Source: Chrysogorgia sp. JL179-B06
Lineage: Eukaryota; Cnidaria; Anthozoa; Scleralcyonacea; Chrysogorgiidae
Direction: 5' to 3'
Assembly: GCA_035772405.1 (NCBI GenBank)
Contig: JAYKKM010000123.1
Span: forward strand, 3,236,001 to 3,300,000
DNA: 64,000 nucleotides
Shown here: positions 34,061 through 45,890 of the stretch, piece after piece
How the letters are laid out: each line of letters opens with the position of its first letter
Position numbering within the stretch: position 1 is the first letter of the stretch
Position numbers and translations under genes: made by a program
The notes under the pieces: model-generated
What the model was told of the DNA's origin: nothing
Database searches by the model: none
Seen by the model: the letters and a program-made list of their open reading frames with translations, nothing else

Positions 34061-35269
34061 GCCTTCGAGGTTGTTCGGTTTATGCTTTTTATTAACGCAG
34101 CAGCAAAGGACAAAGTGTTTGCGTAAAGAAGTAGCGGAATGGGTTGATGTTGGTTACGCACGTTTCTTTAATACATGAAACACGATGCTTAACCTATCAG
34201 CAATGGCAGGAAATGTCGCAAAAACAAAAAAGCATGGGAAGCATGTTTTATGGGTCAGGGTGGATTATGAACTGGCGGAAGCGAAAATGTTACATTTCGG
34301 CATTTTTTAAAGACAGTGTTGACAACAGTAAGCTGTCATTGAGTTACATGAGTGTGTGTCTAATAATTTAAATAAAGATATGTTATAATAGTAGAAGTTA
34401 CTATCGCAAGTGAATGTGAACGAAGATTTGTGTACATACATAAAATTATGCTGTAACGAATTATGAAAATAAATATAGCTAATAAATATATTACAGCGGA
34501 ATTGATGTGACCGCTTGACCGCCAGATACCTGTAAATCGTTCAATTCAGAAATATTACAAACGTGAAGTTCGATTTGGCAAAATTGTCGCTTGAATGGAA
34601 AATTTATAACTTCGCGAGGTGCAAGATTAGAATGCGTTCTCCTTCGTCGAACGCAATAAAATATTGAAATATTTTTGTGTAAAGATAAGAGGGACTTCGC
34701 AAGTTCCTTAACAATGCACTGTCACTGTATTCCGCAACATGTTCTGTGATGGTAACACCGAGGCACGCACGAAGGCAGTATATGAGAGTAATGCGTTATA
34801 AACATGGTCATGACTATAATTCATTACTATAATTAATGCATGATCTTTTTATAGCGACGCAATCAATGAAATATTGCCACAATTAAAACGCGATACCTAC
34901 AAATGTCTCAGAAAAGAAACCTGTTTGGAAGCAAGCGTTGTTGTTGAAGATGGATTTTGAATAGGCGGAAATGAAGAGCTTATACGCAGTACGCTAGATT
35001 TCGCCATTTTTTAAAGACACTGTTGACAACACTATGAGACACGACAACATTATTTATTCATTGAGTTACTTGAGTGACTATTGAGCATTGAATCGATTGA
35101 TATAAGATAAACATTGTTCTTGTTGTTATTTTAGAACTAAACCAATTTAAATGAATTTATAATAAAAAAAATAAAAGTAACAATATTTGTGTGTAATGTT
35201 GATGGAAACTTCGGAAGTTCCTTAATGCACTGCGACTGCGTGGCCTGTTATATTACTACGCAATCACAT
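34061..35269. other. AT-rich sequence with decayed, partly repeated gene-like segments
   Basis: Two segments, 34185-34370 and 34905-35090, share a similar order of words (ATTATGAACTGGCGGAA-like, GGCATTTTTTAAAGACA, GTTGACAACA), so part of the upstream remnant is duplicated. No intact gene is seen. Confidence 0.45.
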
Positions 35270-36295
35270 GAAGTGTAGACACAAGAATAATACGTTATAA
35301 ATTTGTGTATATATATAATAGTGAGGGTTATTTTCGAGAGCGATGCCTAACGTAACCCTATACCTTACCGCTAACCGTATCCGTATATAAACTCTAGACA
35401 CGAAAAATAATGCGTGATAAATGTGTCTAAATGTAATGCATGGTTGTTATTTTTGTATATGTAATAATGCTTGGTCTTATAATTTAGAGAACGAGACAAT
35501 CACATGAAATATTGACACAGAAATTCCTTATAAATTTTCTCTATGTAACTAATGCGTGGTCTTTTTGGAATTTTGAGGAGACAATCGCATAAAGTATTGA
35601 CAGAAATAATGCCATAACTTTGTTTATAATTATATGTAGTAATGCGTCGTTTTTTTGAGAACGAGGCAATCACATAAAGTATTGACAGAAATAACGCGTT
35701 ATATAGCTGTCTATATGTATTAATGCGTGGTCTTTTTGAGAACGAGGCAATGACATAAAGTATTGACAGAAATAATGCCTTAGAAACTGTCTATAACACT
35801 ATGTAGTAATGCGTCATCTTTTTGAAAACGACGCAATCGCACAAGTAATTAATGACAGAAATAATGCGTTATAAACAGTCTATATGTACTAATGCGTGGT
35901 CTTTTTGAGAACGAGGCAATCATATAAAGTATTGACAGAAATGATGCGTTATAAACTGTCTATATGTACTAATGCGTCGTCTTTTTGAGAACGAGGCAAT
36001 CACATATAAAGTATTGACAGAAATAATGCGTTATAAACTGTCTATAATATGTAGTTATGTAATGCGTCGTCTAGTTGAGAACGTCGCAATCACATAAAGT
36101 ATTGACAGAAATAATGCATTATAAATTGTCTATATATGTACTAATGCGTAGTGTTTTTGAGAACGAGGCAATCACATAAAGTATTGACAGAAATAATGCC
36201 TTATAAACTGTCTATATGTGGTAATGCGTCGTCTTTTTGAGGACGACGCAACCAAAATATAAAATATTGACAGAAATAATGGCTTATAAAATTGA
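35270..36295. repeat. AT-rich tandem repeat, about 80-bp unit
   Basis: The unit contains TAATGCGTCGTCTTTTTGAG, AACGAGGCAATCACATAAAG, TATTGACAGAAATAATGCG and TTATAAACTGTCTATATG. About ten to twelve imperfect copies. The first few are strongly diverged and later ones are more alike. Confidence 0.9.
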
Positions 36296-36880
36296 ACGAC
36301 CGCAAGACAAAAACATAATATTGTTTCATTGAATAGCGATATGTAATATGTTGCGTAGTTTTGAAATAGAACGAGGGCTACGAGGCAACATAATATTGTT
36401 TCATCAGTTCAATAGCGATATGTTGCGTAGTTTTGAAATAGAACGAGGCAACATAATATTGTTTCATTCAATAGCGATATGTTGCGTAGTTTTGAAATAG
36501 AACGAGGCAACAACATATAATATTCTTTCATTCAATAGCGATATGTTGCGTAGTTTTGAATTAGAACGAGGCAACAACATATAATATTGTTTCATTCAAT
36601 AGCGATATGTTGCGTAGTTTTGAAATAGAACCAGGCAACAACATATAATATTGTTTCATTCAATAGCGATATGTTGCGTAGTTTTGAAATAGAACGAGGC
36701 AACAACATATAATATTGTTTCATTCAATAGCGATATGTTGCGTAGTTTTAAAATAGAACGAGGCAACAACATATAATAGTATTGTTTCATTCAATAGCGA
36801 TATGTTGCGTAGTTTTGAAATATAGAACGAGGCAACAACATATAATATTGTTTCATTCAATACAATAGCGATATGTTGCA
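36296..36880. repeat. AT-rich tandem repeat, about 64-bp unit
   Basis: Eight or nine copies of a unit with CAATAGCGATATGTTGCG, TAGTTTTGAAATAGAACG and AGGCAACAACATATAATA. It shares the GAACGAGGCAA word with the preceding 80-bp repeat, from which it may derive. Confidence 0.92.
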
Positions 36881-37188
36881 CACAGAGATAATGCGGTATA
36901 CCTTTGGCTTTGTTTATACGTAATGCGCGATCTTTTTGAGAACGAGGAAATTATAAGGTATAGATCCCAAAATAATATACCATTGTGCATTAAGGGACAA
37001 TCGGACATATGATACTACCCATGTAGCAGCTTGAAGACACTATACCACCTGAAGCAGCTGCATGCCAATGGTTATACCTGGGTAGCAGCGTGAAGCCACT
37101 ATACCACCTGTTACCACCTGAAGCAGCTGCATACCAATGGTTATATTGGACATGTATGTAAAAGACTTGACAACTTAGCTATTATACT
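36881..37188. other. Spacer with two short repeats of a CAGCTGC-containing unit
   Basis: No gene. At 37020-37145, two copies of ATACCACCTG...AAGCAGCTGCAT.CCAATGG echo the 110-bp satellite core. Confidence 0.5.
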
Positions 37189-38309
37189 AACTAGAAATAC
37201 GTTATACGCAACACCCCTCGCCCACTACTGTTTGAAACTTTTATAGCGTAGTTGCTAATTTACTACTGTAATACAGTACTGTAGTTATGCGCTTTGTCCT
37301 AGTGACGTCATCAGCGTTCAATAATTTTTGTTTTGGACACCTCTGTTCAATAATTCACAGTATTCGACGGAATTGGGGGACAGTGTTGAGATGAACTGGT
37401 ACTTTGTGTTAGGTATGCAAAATGGTTGCAACATTTCATTGGTCTGCAGATTACACCAGTCACAAGTGATTGATGTGGCGACGCGGCCAGGCCCCTTGCA
37501 AGGTCCCAGGCTATTTTGCCCCACCTTCTCACCGACCTTGTGATTCATGAAATAATCAACCATAAAAAGACACCAAAGACTGTTAAAGAATGAAGGACGA
37601 AAGTGCATTCTCTTTATCATTCAAATGTCTAGGGTGCATATAGTGCAAATTTGGTTTTAATACAGTATTAGGGATTCTATCCCGTCTGGACATGAAACTG
37701 ATCGGTTAATAGAAACCCTAGGATTGGTACCATATGTTAGTTAAGAAATGTCCTGAAGGCATTTTACCACCATTTCTAAAGAACTATTTTAATCTCAATG
37801 AATTTGTTCATTGCATACTGTACATGTAAGATCATTATCTAATATCTATTGCCTTAATTGACAGTACTACATTTGTAGGATTTATACAACTTTCAAGTTA
37901 TAATTAGTTTTTGTAACATATTGTAGACATACATATGAATACAGTATGTGTAATAAATTTATATTTGTAATAAATAATAATTGTAATTTGTTAGGAAACA
38001 GGACCCCGTCAATACCATGTGTTAGCATTCAACAGGCTATCCTGTATTTTTATTAGTATTATTAATAATGCCTAAACTTTTCCCAATCCCAGAATGTATA
38101 TAGTACAACTCTCTCGGTTAAGTATTTCAACATTTGTCTAAAGATTTCTGAACAATCACAACGCAGACTATACAAGTTACAACTAACAAACAATAACATG
38201 ACATGGTTGTTTTATTGAAGATAAAATATTGTTCAACGTACTGTATACATTGTAGGCAGAAATACAGATCTTTTATAGGTTGGTGCACTGCCAAAATAGT
38301 GTGTAACAG

Positions 38310-38352
38310 GTCTCAGACATTCAACGTTTCGAGCGAAAGCCCTTCGTCACTC
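38310..38352 (-). other. Penelope-type terminal hairpin relic, third copy
   Basis: Same TGACGA, GGGC/GCTC, GAAACG block as 5059-5106, inside copy 3. Confidence 0.35.
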
Positions 38353-38587
38353 AAGTCAAGAGTCTTTTATAATTCAACGAAATGCTAATCCTAATACAAC
38401 TACCCAACCAAATTACCAACCCTAACCAAAAAACTATGCTGAAAAGGCATATTAATGTATTAAAAATAATGTTTATTGAACTCGACCGGAAATCCGGGGT
38501 TGTCACTATATTATATCAGTAATGCTTGGATGTGTAAATATATATACACTGCTGTAATATCATTGTAACCAGCTTCACTCTCCATCT

Positions 38588-38850
38588 GAGTCTCGGTAGC
38601 TCAATGGTTAGAAGCAATCAAGTTACAGGTTCGATTCCTGTCCAGGACTCAGAATCATTTTATGAGGATATGAGCTTGACAATCCATGTATCATCTTTCT
38701 ACTCCAATCGATCTCCCTTATATTCACTATACAGCAGTGTATATATTAACACTGACCAGTATACAGTAATGCTTGTTTATATACTATAAATTGTAGGCCA
38801 GGCCCAGGTCGTATAAACACTGAAACACAGCTATAGTCTACTATATAGGC
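38588..38850 (+). repeat. tRNA-derived SINE with clear pol III boxes
   Basis: The head (38588-38650) has the A box TAGCTCAATGGTTAG, the B box GGTTCGATTCC, a perfect T arm (ACAGG/CCTGT) and a 6-bp acceptor pairing (GAGTCT with GGACTC). The anticodon arm is missing, so this is a SINE head and not a working tRNA. The body matches 30320-30560. Confidence 0.75.
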
Positions 38851-39360
38851 TCATTATCAAGCACAGAATAAACATACTGTATATTTCAAAATATGAACAA
38901 ACACTTACTGCTAACACTGGATCACTGGATATCGTCTTCGAGTCGCTTTGACTTGTTTCTGTCGCAATCCTTCTTGCTGTGTTGGTTTTGTTACATAAGT
39001 ATTGAGGTTTTGTTTTTAATAACGACTGTCCCCTCTCGTTCTCTTCTGCTCGTGCAGCTTCAGCCTACCATCCGTTATTTAAATTACTACTCAGTACTCA
39101 TTTCACGTACATTTCACGTTTTTTCGAGTAAAACAACACAAAATTATGTTCTCGCTCACGACCAGATAAATATCCTTTTAGATCCATAAATATCCTTGTT
39201 TACTACTTTATTCCCCGTGAGCACGATCATCGTAAGTCGGTCCGTTGATGGATACCTATATTTATATATACGCCGCACAAACATTTCACAGAACTAACTT
39301 CCCATATACGACCGGACATTGTACACGACCGGACATTCTACCACCCCGTCAAGATTATCA

Positions 39361-39416
39361 CCCTCGCCCCAGCGCCTTCGGCGCTGGACGGCGCTTCGCG
39401 CCGTCCGGGCGAGGGG
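39361..39416. repeat. T-shaped terminal hairpin of Helitron-like copy 3
   Basis: The outer 9-bp stem CCCTCGCCC/GGGCGAGGG (39361-39369 with 39407-39415) encloses two perfect hairpins: CAGCGCC-TTC-GGCGCTG (39370-39386) and GACGGCGC-TTC-GCGCCGTC (39387-39405). A single C separates the second arm from the closing stem. Confidence 0.92.
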
Positions 39417-39428
39417 ATTAACCGTGGA

Positions 39429-39740
39429 TAATGCAAACGAGAAACAATACACAAGGCTTTTGAACAAGCAAAACAATACTCACAGCCTGAACTACTAAAC
39501 AACCAACCATCAAAAAATAACAACAACAACAGTCCAATCGTTTCTATCCCATATAATATTACAACACAACACACATTGGACAAATACTACGTAAACACTG
39601 GCACATAATAGAACAAGATCCTACATTGCGCATTGCATGGCCAGAAGCACCAATTGTAGCATATCAAAGAAATAAGAATCTTAAAGATAGATTCCCTTGT
39701 TCGTGCCAAATTACAAAATAACATTACAACAGACTAAAAC
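39429..39740 (+). pseudogene. Penelope family 2, RT C-terminal fragment
   Basis: The first frame has KAFEQAKQYSQPELLNN and SIPYNITTQHTLDKYYVN. After shifts, WHIIEQDPTLRIAWPEAP, IVAYQRNKNLKDR and LVRAKLQNN follow. The WHI-Q-DPTL, P-IVA-RNKNLKD-LVRAKL pattern is typical of the RT end in Penelope-like elements. Stops and two shifts disable it. The 3' non-coding part with a hammerhead ribozyme follows on the same strand. Confidence 0.72.
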
Positions 39741-40990
39741 CAACTACATATACAACAACATACACACTACTTTAACAACAATCAACTTACTCCAAGTACT
39801 CAGCTATATACATCATATTTCAATGACTCAAAGATCCCACTGCAAGGTTTCCAACGTTGGTCCAACTGTACATAGAAGATGAACAAAGAAGATGAACAAC
39901 CTACAGTGTATCAACCACAGCGAGTCATCAACAACTATACTGGTCAAGCTAGAAGATATCACCATTAACAAAGACTCCTCAAACATTTATTCCTCCAAAA
40001 CATTTATTTTATACCAATACAGTAAATATATCCATTTATTAATTTTAAAACTACTCTGTTACTAAAACTAAAATACTCTAGTGTTACTCGATAACACATA
40101 CCGTACCAATTTTACAATGATATCAAGATCCTTTAAAGCCTAATACATATAATATTCTCACTACAAATTATCAACTGTCCATAAAAATGTGCAGGTTTTC
40201 AATTGATACCATTATTTCGTCCAAACATTTACACATTATATCTGCACTAATATACTATAATATCACAAATGTGTATAACAAGACTTATCTTCGTTCTCTG
40301 GCCTTTACAAAGATCCAACGCCAGACTATTTTAATATAATCTACAATTTTCCATATAAGAATCTATATATACTTCCAGTTCCAATCATTTACAGTTTTGT
40401 AATCTACAGCGTTATTCCATTTAATTTATAGTTCATACACAATTACCATTGATGGTCTTTTAATATATGGTGTTGTTATTCCATAGAACAGTATTTCGCA
40501 TACAATAAAATTATCCAATCTTTTTTATACTACAACTTCGCTGTACTGTGTTGGACTTTCGAAACCAAACAACAATTTTGGTAAGCATAAACTTTTGCGT
40601 TTATTTATTAGTATTTCTCTATGGCACTATACTATTTATTGTTTATTCTCCAACTACAACTAAATAACATCGACATCCAACCCCAAAATCCTTCCTGAGG
40701 AGACCACATAAAGAAGGTCGAAACAATTGTAGAAGGTTGTGTCCCAAATAATCTACACGATATACAATACAACACGCATCTTTATTGTTGTCTTTATAAT
40801 GATTTTATGCATATATACTATAACAGTTTACACTTCATTGTCCAGCGCCGTAACCAGACAAAGATATAGAAACTATGCCAAGGTGCGCATTTCAGTCTTA
40901 GCCTGCATAGACCAAATGTCGCATACTATGCTAAATACACATGCCGGTGGATTTAGATCGTTTCAATTAGTTTTAAATATCTTTCCAGCT
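39741..40990 (+). repeat. Penelope family 2, 3' non-coding and terminal region
   Basis: AT-rich and non-coding. It is the reverse complement of parts of 54480-57310, which shows that both belong to one element family. It contains the hammerhead at 40690-40736 and provides the empty sites for the two insertions at 55103 and 56004. Confidence 0.75.
40690..40736 (+). ncRNA. Hammerhead ribozyme (type I) in Penelope family 2
   Basis: All invariant parts are present in 47 nt. Stem I is CCTTC/GAAGG (40690-40694 with 40732-40736). CTGAGGA is at 40695-40701. Stem II is GACC/GGTC with a 10-nt loop (40702-40719), followed by GAAA (40720-40723). A short stem III (ACA/TGT) ends in GTA, with cleavage predicted after A 40731. 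The strand matches the RT fragment upstream. Hammerheads of this type in Penelope elements self-cleave the element RNA. Confidence 0.85.
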
Positions 40991-41067
40991 CCAACACAGT
41001 TACATGTCGAAACTTGAAGATTTTATTGGTTTTCTTTGTTATACTAATTGAGTTCCTCCATGCAAAA

Positions 41068-41640
41068 TTACTCAGCGGAAAAGCCTTCTGTTTTAATACT
41101 GTTATTATACTGGTAAAAAGAACAGAAGGAATTTGAGATTCTTAACGCATCCGTTACCATCTCCCCATTTATGTCGAATGACCGCATTGTGTGCTTATTT
41201 GTTGATTTTGTCGGATAAATTAATTTTATAATCTTCCAGAATGTACTTGGGTTTCTAGAGTTCTCATCCAACAGATTTTTATAATACGAAGACTTCGCAT
41301 TCCTAAAGCCTGGTTTCCATATAGTCGCTGCGCTGTCTTTACGGTCGCAGCAGTGAAGCAGTGAAGCGTGTTTCTTTTGTTATGACAAACGAAACACGCT
41401 TCACTGCTTCACTTCCGCGACCGTAAAGATAGCGTAGCGACCATATGGAAACCAGGCTTTAAGGCAGTGTTCGTGCTGTTGCGTTTTTGTTTATATATGC
41501 CAGACAATCAAAATCTTTCTTGGTTCTACGCCTACGGTATTCACGAAGGAATCTATCTCGATCATTCATAAGCTTTTTAACATCACTATAGTCAGCCATG
41601 GAGCGGGTTTACCCTTTACTTTCTTCGTGTCTGAGTTGTC
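41068..41640 (-). pseudogene. LINE fragment between endonuclease and RT (CR1/L2-like), split by a MITE
   Basis: On minus: LMNDRDRFLREYRRRRTKKDFD, then KNATARTLP, the MITE (41306-41459), then RNAKSSYYKNLLDENSRNPST, FWKIIKLIYPTKS and FDINGEMVTDALRISNSF. This is the linker between EN and RT of APE-type LINEs. The RT itself is absent. The EN half of the same LINE lies at 48180-48836, beyond the inserted retroelement. Confidence 0.75.
41306..41459. mobile_element. 154-bp palindromic MITE (TA target)
   Basis: Long inverted repeats of about 70 bp begin AAGCCTGGTTTCCATAT at both ends and are flanked by TA (41304-41305 and 41460-41461). Removing it and one TA restores the LINE reading frame TLP-LRNAKSSYY. 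TA duplication fits a Tc1/mariner-type source. A TTA reading (PIF/Harbinger) is also possible. Confidence 0.88.
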
Positions 41641-41834
41641 TTCTGGACGATATTTTTTAGTATCCGCGAGAGGTTAATTAGACGAAATGAGAGATTGTTA
41701 CGATGCGACATGCCTGTATGAATGTAATACATCACGGACTGCTAACCCCAAAACAACCTAGATCCTAACCCCCCGCCAAATGGATTTTCTAACCCCCCGC
41801 CTAATGGTTTTCTAATACTAACCTTAATACTAAT
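41641..41834. other. Sequence left of the split-repeat retroelement
   Basis: Shared with 57497-57660, including GAAATGAGAGATTGTTACGA and CTAGATCCTAACC. No gene. Confidence 0.6.
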
Positions 41835-42011
41835 TAAACCATACCTCGACTAAATCTGTTTGTCGGAGTTTTACCAATATTTATACTTTTAACTTACCTT
41901 GTTTGGTTGGTTGGGTAACAGGTGGTCCGATTGGCTCCTGTTTGATTGGTTCCGTGATGCTTGGAATAGGATCAGATTGATTGGTCCTACTGATCCTGAT
42001 CCGCTTACCAA
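41835..42011 (-). repeat. Terminal repeat B2 of the split-repeat element
   Basis: 177 bp, identical by eye to 42284-42460; both end CCGCTTACCAA on + and begin TTAAACCATACC. Confidence 0.9.
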
Positions 42012-42093
42012 TCGGACCTTACCTGTACCCTTCAAACATCAGTTGTGGAACTGATGGAGTAATTAAATCTTGTTAAAGAGGTGGGATGGTGGG

Positions 42094-42282
42094 TGCGTAT
42101 TTCTTCCGCGTTGATTACTGTGCACTGCGTCGTTTGCGTTTATTGCGTGACAATAACTTCGACTGCTATCGGATTACGGTTGCGTTGCATTCGAATGTCA
42201 ATCTTGTGCGTCATCGATATCCTGGGGCGTATGCATCGTAGCACGTCTCCTTTGGTTTAACCTTGGTTATAACTAACCTCAT
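42094..42282 (-). repeat. Internal repeat A2 of the split-repeat element
   Basis: 189 bp, identical by eye to 47986-48174. It starts TGCGTATTTCTTCCGCG on + and ends CTAACCTCAT. Confidence 0.9.
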
Positions 42283-42283
42283 T

Positions 42284-42460
42284 TAAACCATACCTCGACT
42301 AAATCTGTTTGTCGGAGTTTTACCAATATTTATACTTTTAACTTACCTTGTTTGGTTGGTTGGGTAACAGGTGGTCCGATTGGCTCCTGTTTGATTGGTT
42401 CCGTGATGCTTGGAATAGGATCAGATTGATTGGTCCTACTGATCCTGATCCGCTTACCAA
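42284..42460 (-). repeat. Internal repeat B1 of the split-repeat element
   Basis: The second copy of the 177-bp repeat, directly abutting A2. The CCTCAT/TTAAACC junction reproduces the element's two outer ends joined head to tail. Confidence 0.9.
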
Positions 42461-42559
42461 ACTGAGAGATCACTGGTTTGAGATCTCAGCTTCCAAGTAT
42501 CTCTAAATAATTCCGTAATTCTCTGGACGACTTATTGGCGATGTTACCCAACCGGATTC

Positions 42560-43415
42560 GCTACTTGCGTATATGCGTGTTCAACCATGAGAATTGCGAC
42601 GTGAGCACGTTCCCACGAAGGTCGCGTAATTTGCGTGTTCAACCATGAGCGCAACGACCTGAGCTCGTTCAACGATGGTCGCGTAATGTGCGTGTTCAAC
42701 CATGAGCGTTGCGACCTGAGCTCGTTCAACGATGGTCTTTTCGTGTTCAACCATGAGCGTTGCGATCTGAGCTCGTTCAACGATGGTCACGTAATTTGCG
42801 TATTCAACCATGATCGTTGCGACCTGAGCTCGTTCAACGATGATCTTTGCGTGTTCAATCATGAGCGTTGCGACCTGAGCTCGTTCAACGATGATCTTTT
42901 CGTGTTCGATCATGAGCGTTGCGACCTGAGCTCGTTCAACGATGATCTTTGCGTGTTCAATCATGCTCGTTGCGACCTGAGCTCGTTCAACGATGATCTT
43001 GCGTGTTCGATCATGAGCGTTGCGACCTGAGCTCGTTCAACGATGATCTTTGCGTGTTCAATCATGATCGTTGCGACCTGAGCTCGTTCAACGATGATCT
43101 TTGCGTGTTCAATCATGATCGTTGCGACCTGAGCTCGTTCAACGATGATCTTGCGTGTTCGATCATGAGCGTTGCGACCTGAGCTCGTTCAACGATGATC
43201 TTTGCGTGTTCAATCATGCTCGTTGCGACCTGAGCTCGTTCAACGATGATCTTTTCGTGTTCGATCATGAGCGTTGCGACCTGAGCTCGTTCAACGATGA
43301 TCTTTGCGTGTTCAATCATGAGCGTTGCGACCTGAGCTCGTTCAACGATGATCTTTTCGTGTTCGATCATGAGCGTTGCGACCTGAGCTCGTTCAACGAT
43401 GATCTTTGCGTGTTC
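42560..43415. repeat. Satellite block 1, about 51-57-bp unit
   Basis: Units contain GAGCGTTGCGACCTGAGCTC, GTTCAACGATGATCTTTGCG and TGTTCAATCATG. About sixteen copies. Long open frames here (such as FNHERCDLSSFNDDL) follow from units near 51 bp and are not genes. Confidence 0.93.
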
Positions 43416-44850
43416 ATATCGGATCCATTGTCGATTGCGTAATTGGGTTCATCGGACCCGTTATCGATTGCGTAATTGGGTCATCGGACCCGGTATCCAT
43501 TGCGTAATTGCATTCATCGGATCCATTGCCGATTGCGTAATTGGGTTCATCGGACCCGTTCTCGTTTGCGTAATTGGGTCATCGGACCCGTTATCGATTG
43601 CGTAATTGGGTCATCGGACCCCGTATCGATTGCGTAATCGGGTTCATCGGACCCGGTATCCATTGCGTAATTGCATTCATCGGATCCATTGCCGATTGCG
43701 TAATTGGGTTCATCGGACCCGTCCTCGATTGCGTAATTGGGTCATCGGACCCGGTATCGATTGCGTAATTGGGTCATCAGACCCGGTATCCATTGCGTAA
43801 TTGCATTCATCGGATCCATTGCCGATTGCGTAATTGGGTTCATCGGACCCGTCCTCGATTGCGTAATTGGGTTCATCGGACCCGGTATCGATTGCGTAAT
43901 TGGGTCATCGGACCCGGTATCCATTGCGTAATTGGGTTCATCGGACCCATTGTCGATTGCGTAATTGGGTTCATTGGACCCGTTATCGATTGCGTAATTG
44001 GGTCATCGGACCCGTTATCGATTGCGTAATTGGGTCATCGTTATCGATTGCGTAATTGGGTCATCGTTATCGATTGCGTAATTGGGTTCATCGGACCCAT
44101 TGTCGATTGCGTAATTGGGTTCATCGGACCCGTTATCGATTGCGTAATTGGGTCATCGGACCCCGTATCCATTGCGTAATTGGGTTCATCGGACCCATTG
44201 TCGATTGCGTAATTGGGTTCATCGGACCCGTTATCGATTGCGTAATTGGGTCATCGGACCCGTTATCGATTGCGTAATTGGGTTCATCGGACCCCGTATC
44301 CATTGCGTAATTGGGTTCATCGGACCCATTGTCGATTGCGTAATTGGGTTCATCGGACCCGTTATCGATTGCGTAATTGGGTCATCGGACCCCGTATCCA
44401 TTGCGTAATTGGGTTCATCGGACCCATTGTCGATTGCGTAATTGGGTTCATCGGACCCGTTATCGATTGCGTAATTGGGTCATCGGACCCGTTATCGATT
44501 GCGTAATTGGGTTCATCGGACCCCGTATCCATTGCGTAATTGGGTTCATCGGACCCATTGTCGATTGCGTAATTGGGTTCATCGGACCCGTTATCGATTG
44601 CGTAATTGGGTCATCGGACCCGTTATCGATTGCGTAATTGGGTTCATCGGACCCGGTATCCATTGCGTAATTGGGTCATCGGACCCGTTATCGATTGCGT
44701 AAATGGGTCATCGGACCCCGTATCGATTGCGTAATTGGGTCATTGGATCCGGTATCGATTGCGTAATTGGGTCATCGGGCCCGTTGTGGATTGCGTAATT
44801 TGATTCATCGGGCCTCTGATCGATTGCGTGAGTGGAAATGTCCAACATGC
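43416..44850. repeat. Satellite block 2, about 32-33-bp unit
   Basis: More than forty copies of a unit built on GATTGCGTAATTGGGTTC and ATCGGACCCGTTATC. Units of 33 bp and of 32 bp (GGGTCATC instead of GGGTTCATC) alternate. A higher-order pattern of about 131 bp (four units) is evident from 43930 to 44650. Confidence 0.94.
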
Positions 44851-44984
44851 GTGCTGGTGTGCGAGTGTATAGTCGGTATGCGTTGCTTTCCCAACGTCCT
44901 AATAACTTGATTATGTGGTCTGGTGGTTGTGTCCCGAGTAAGTTCCCTGAAGTCCTGCCTGCATTAAAAGGTTCTGTAGCCTTT

Positions 44985-45890
44985 TTGAGAGATTCGTTTT
45001 ACACACGATAGTCGCGTAATTTGCGTGTTCAACCAAACCATGAGCGTTGCGACGTGAGCTCGTTTTACACGCGATGGTCGCATAATTTGCGCGTTCAGCC
45101 AAGAGCGTTGCGATGTGGGCTCGTTTTACGCACAATGCTCGCGTAATTTGCGTGTTCAACGATGAGCGTTGCGACATGGGCTCGTTTTACACACAATGCT
45201 CGCGTAATTTGCGTGTTCAAACATGAGCGTTGCGACGTGGGCTCGTTTTACACACTATGCTCGCGTAATTTGCGTGTTCAAACATGAGCGTTGCGACGTG
45301 GGCTCGTTTTACGCACTATGCTCGCGTAATTTGCGTGTTCAAACATGAGCGTTGCGACGTGGACTCGTTTTACACACTATGCTCGCGTAATTTGCGTGTT
45401 CAAACATGAGCGTTGCGACGTGGGCTCGTTTTACACACTATGCTCGCGTAATTTGCGCGTTAAACCATGAGCGTTGCGACGTGGACTCGTTTTACACACT
45501 ATGCTCGCGTAATTTGCGTGTTCAAACATGAGCGTTGCGACGTGGGCTCGTTTTACACACTATGCTCGCGTAATTTGCGCGTTAAACCATGAGCGTTGCG
45601 ACGTGGACTCGTTTTACACACTATGCTCGCGTAATTTGCGTGTTCAAACATGAGCGTTGCGACGTGGGCTCGTTTAACACACTATGCTCGCGTAATTTGC
45701 GTGTTCAATTAAACATAAACGTTGCGACATGGGCTCGTTTTACACACTATGCTCGCGTAATTTGCGCGTTAAACCATGAGCGTTGCGACGTGGGCTCGTT
45801 TTACACATGATGGTCGCGTAATTTGCGTGTTCAACCATGAGGGTTTTTGACGTGGGCTCGTTTTGCGTGTTCAACCATGAGCGTTGCGAC
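44985..45890. repeat. Satellite block 3, about 60-bp unit related to block 1
   Basis: Units contain CATGAGCGTTGCGACGTGGG, CTCGTTTTACACACTATGC and TCGCGTAATTTGCGTGTTCA. About fifteen copies. It shares GAGCGTTGCGAC and GCGTGTTCAA with block 1. Confidence 0.93.

Larger units (their letters stand above)
37190..39417 (-). mobile_element. Non-autonomous Helitron/Helentron-like element, copy 3 (older)
   Basis: Starts CTAGAAATACG and ends GGGCGAGGGG like the copies at 3858 and 6336, but with many small deletions and a replaced middle. A tRNA-derived SINE occupies 38588-38850. The STPR-like ORF is reduced to scraps at 38930-39130 (the TCTCTTCTGCTCGTGCAGCT match). The terminal hairpin is the most complete of the three copies. 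Confidence 0.7.

Noticed and set aside
38588..38650. Functional tRNA gene
   Set aside because: A and B boxes and T arm are good, but the anticodon arm is missing and a SINE body follows.
42544..44702. Long overlapping frames in the satellite blocks, such as repeated VERAQVATLMIEH or IDCVIGFIGP
   Set aside because: Unit lengths of 33, 51 and 57 bp are multiples of three, so frames stay open by chance. Several frames on both strands are equally open.
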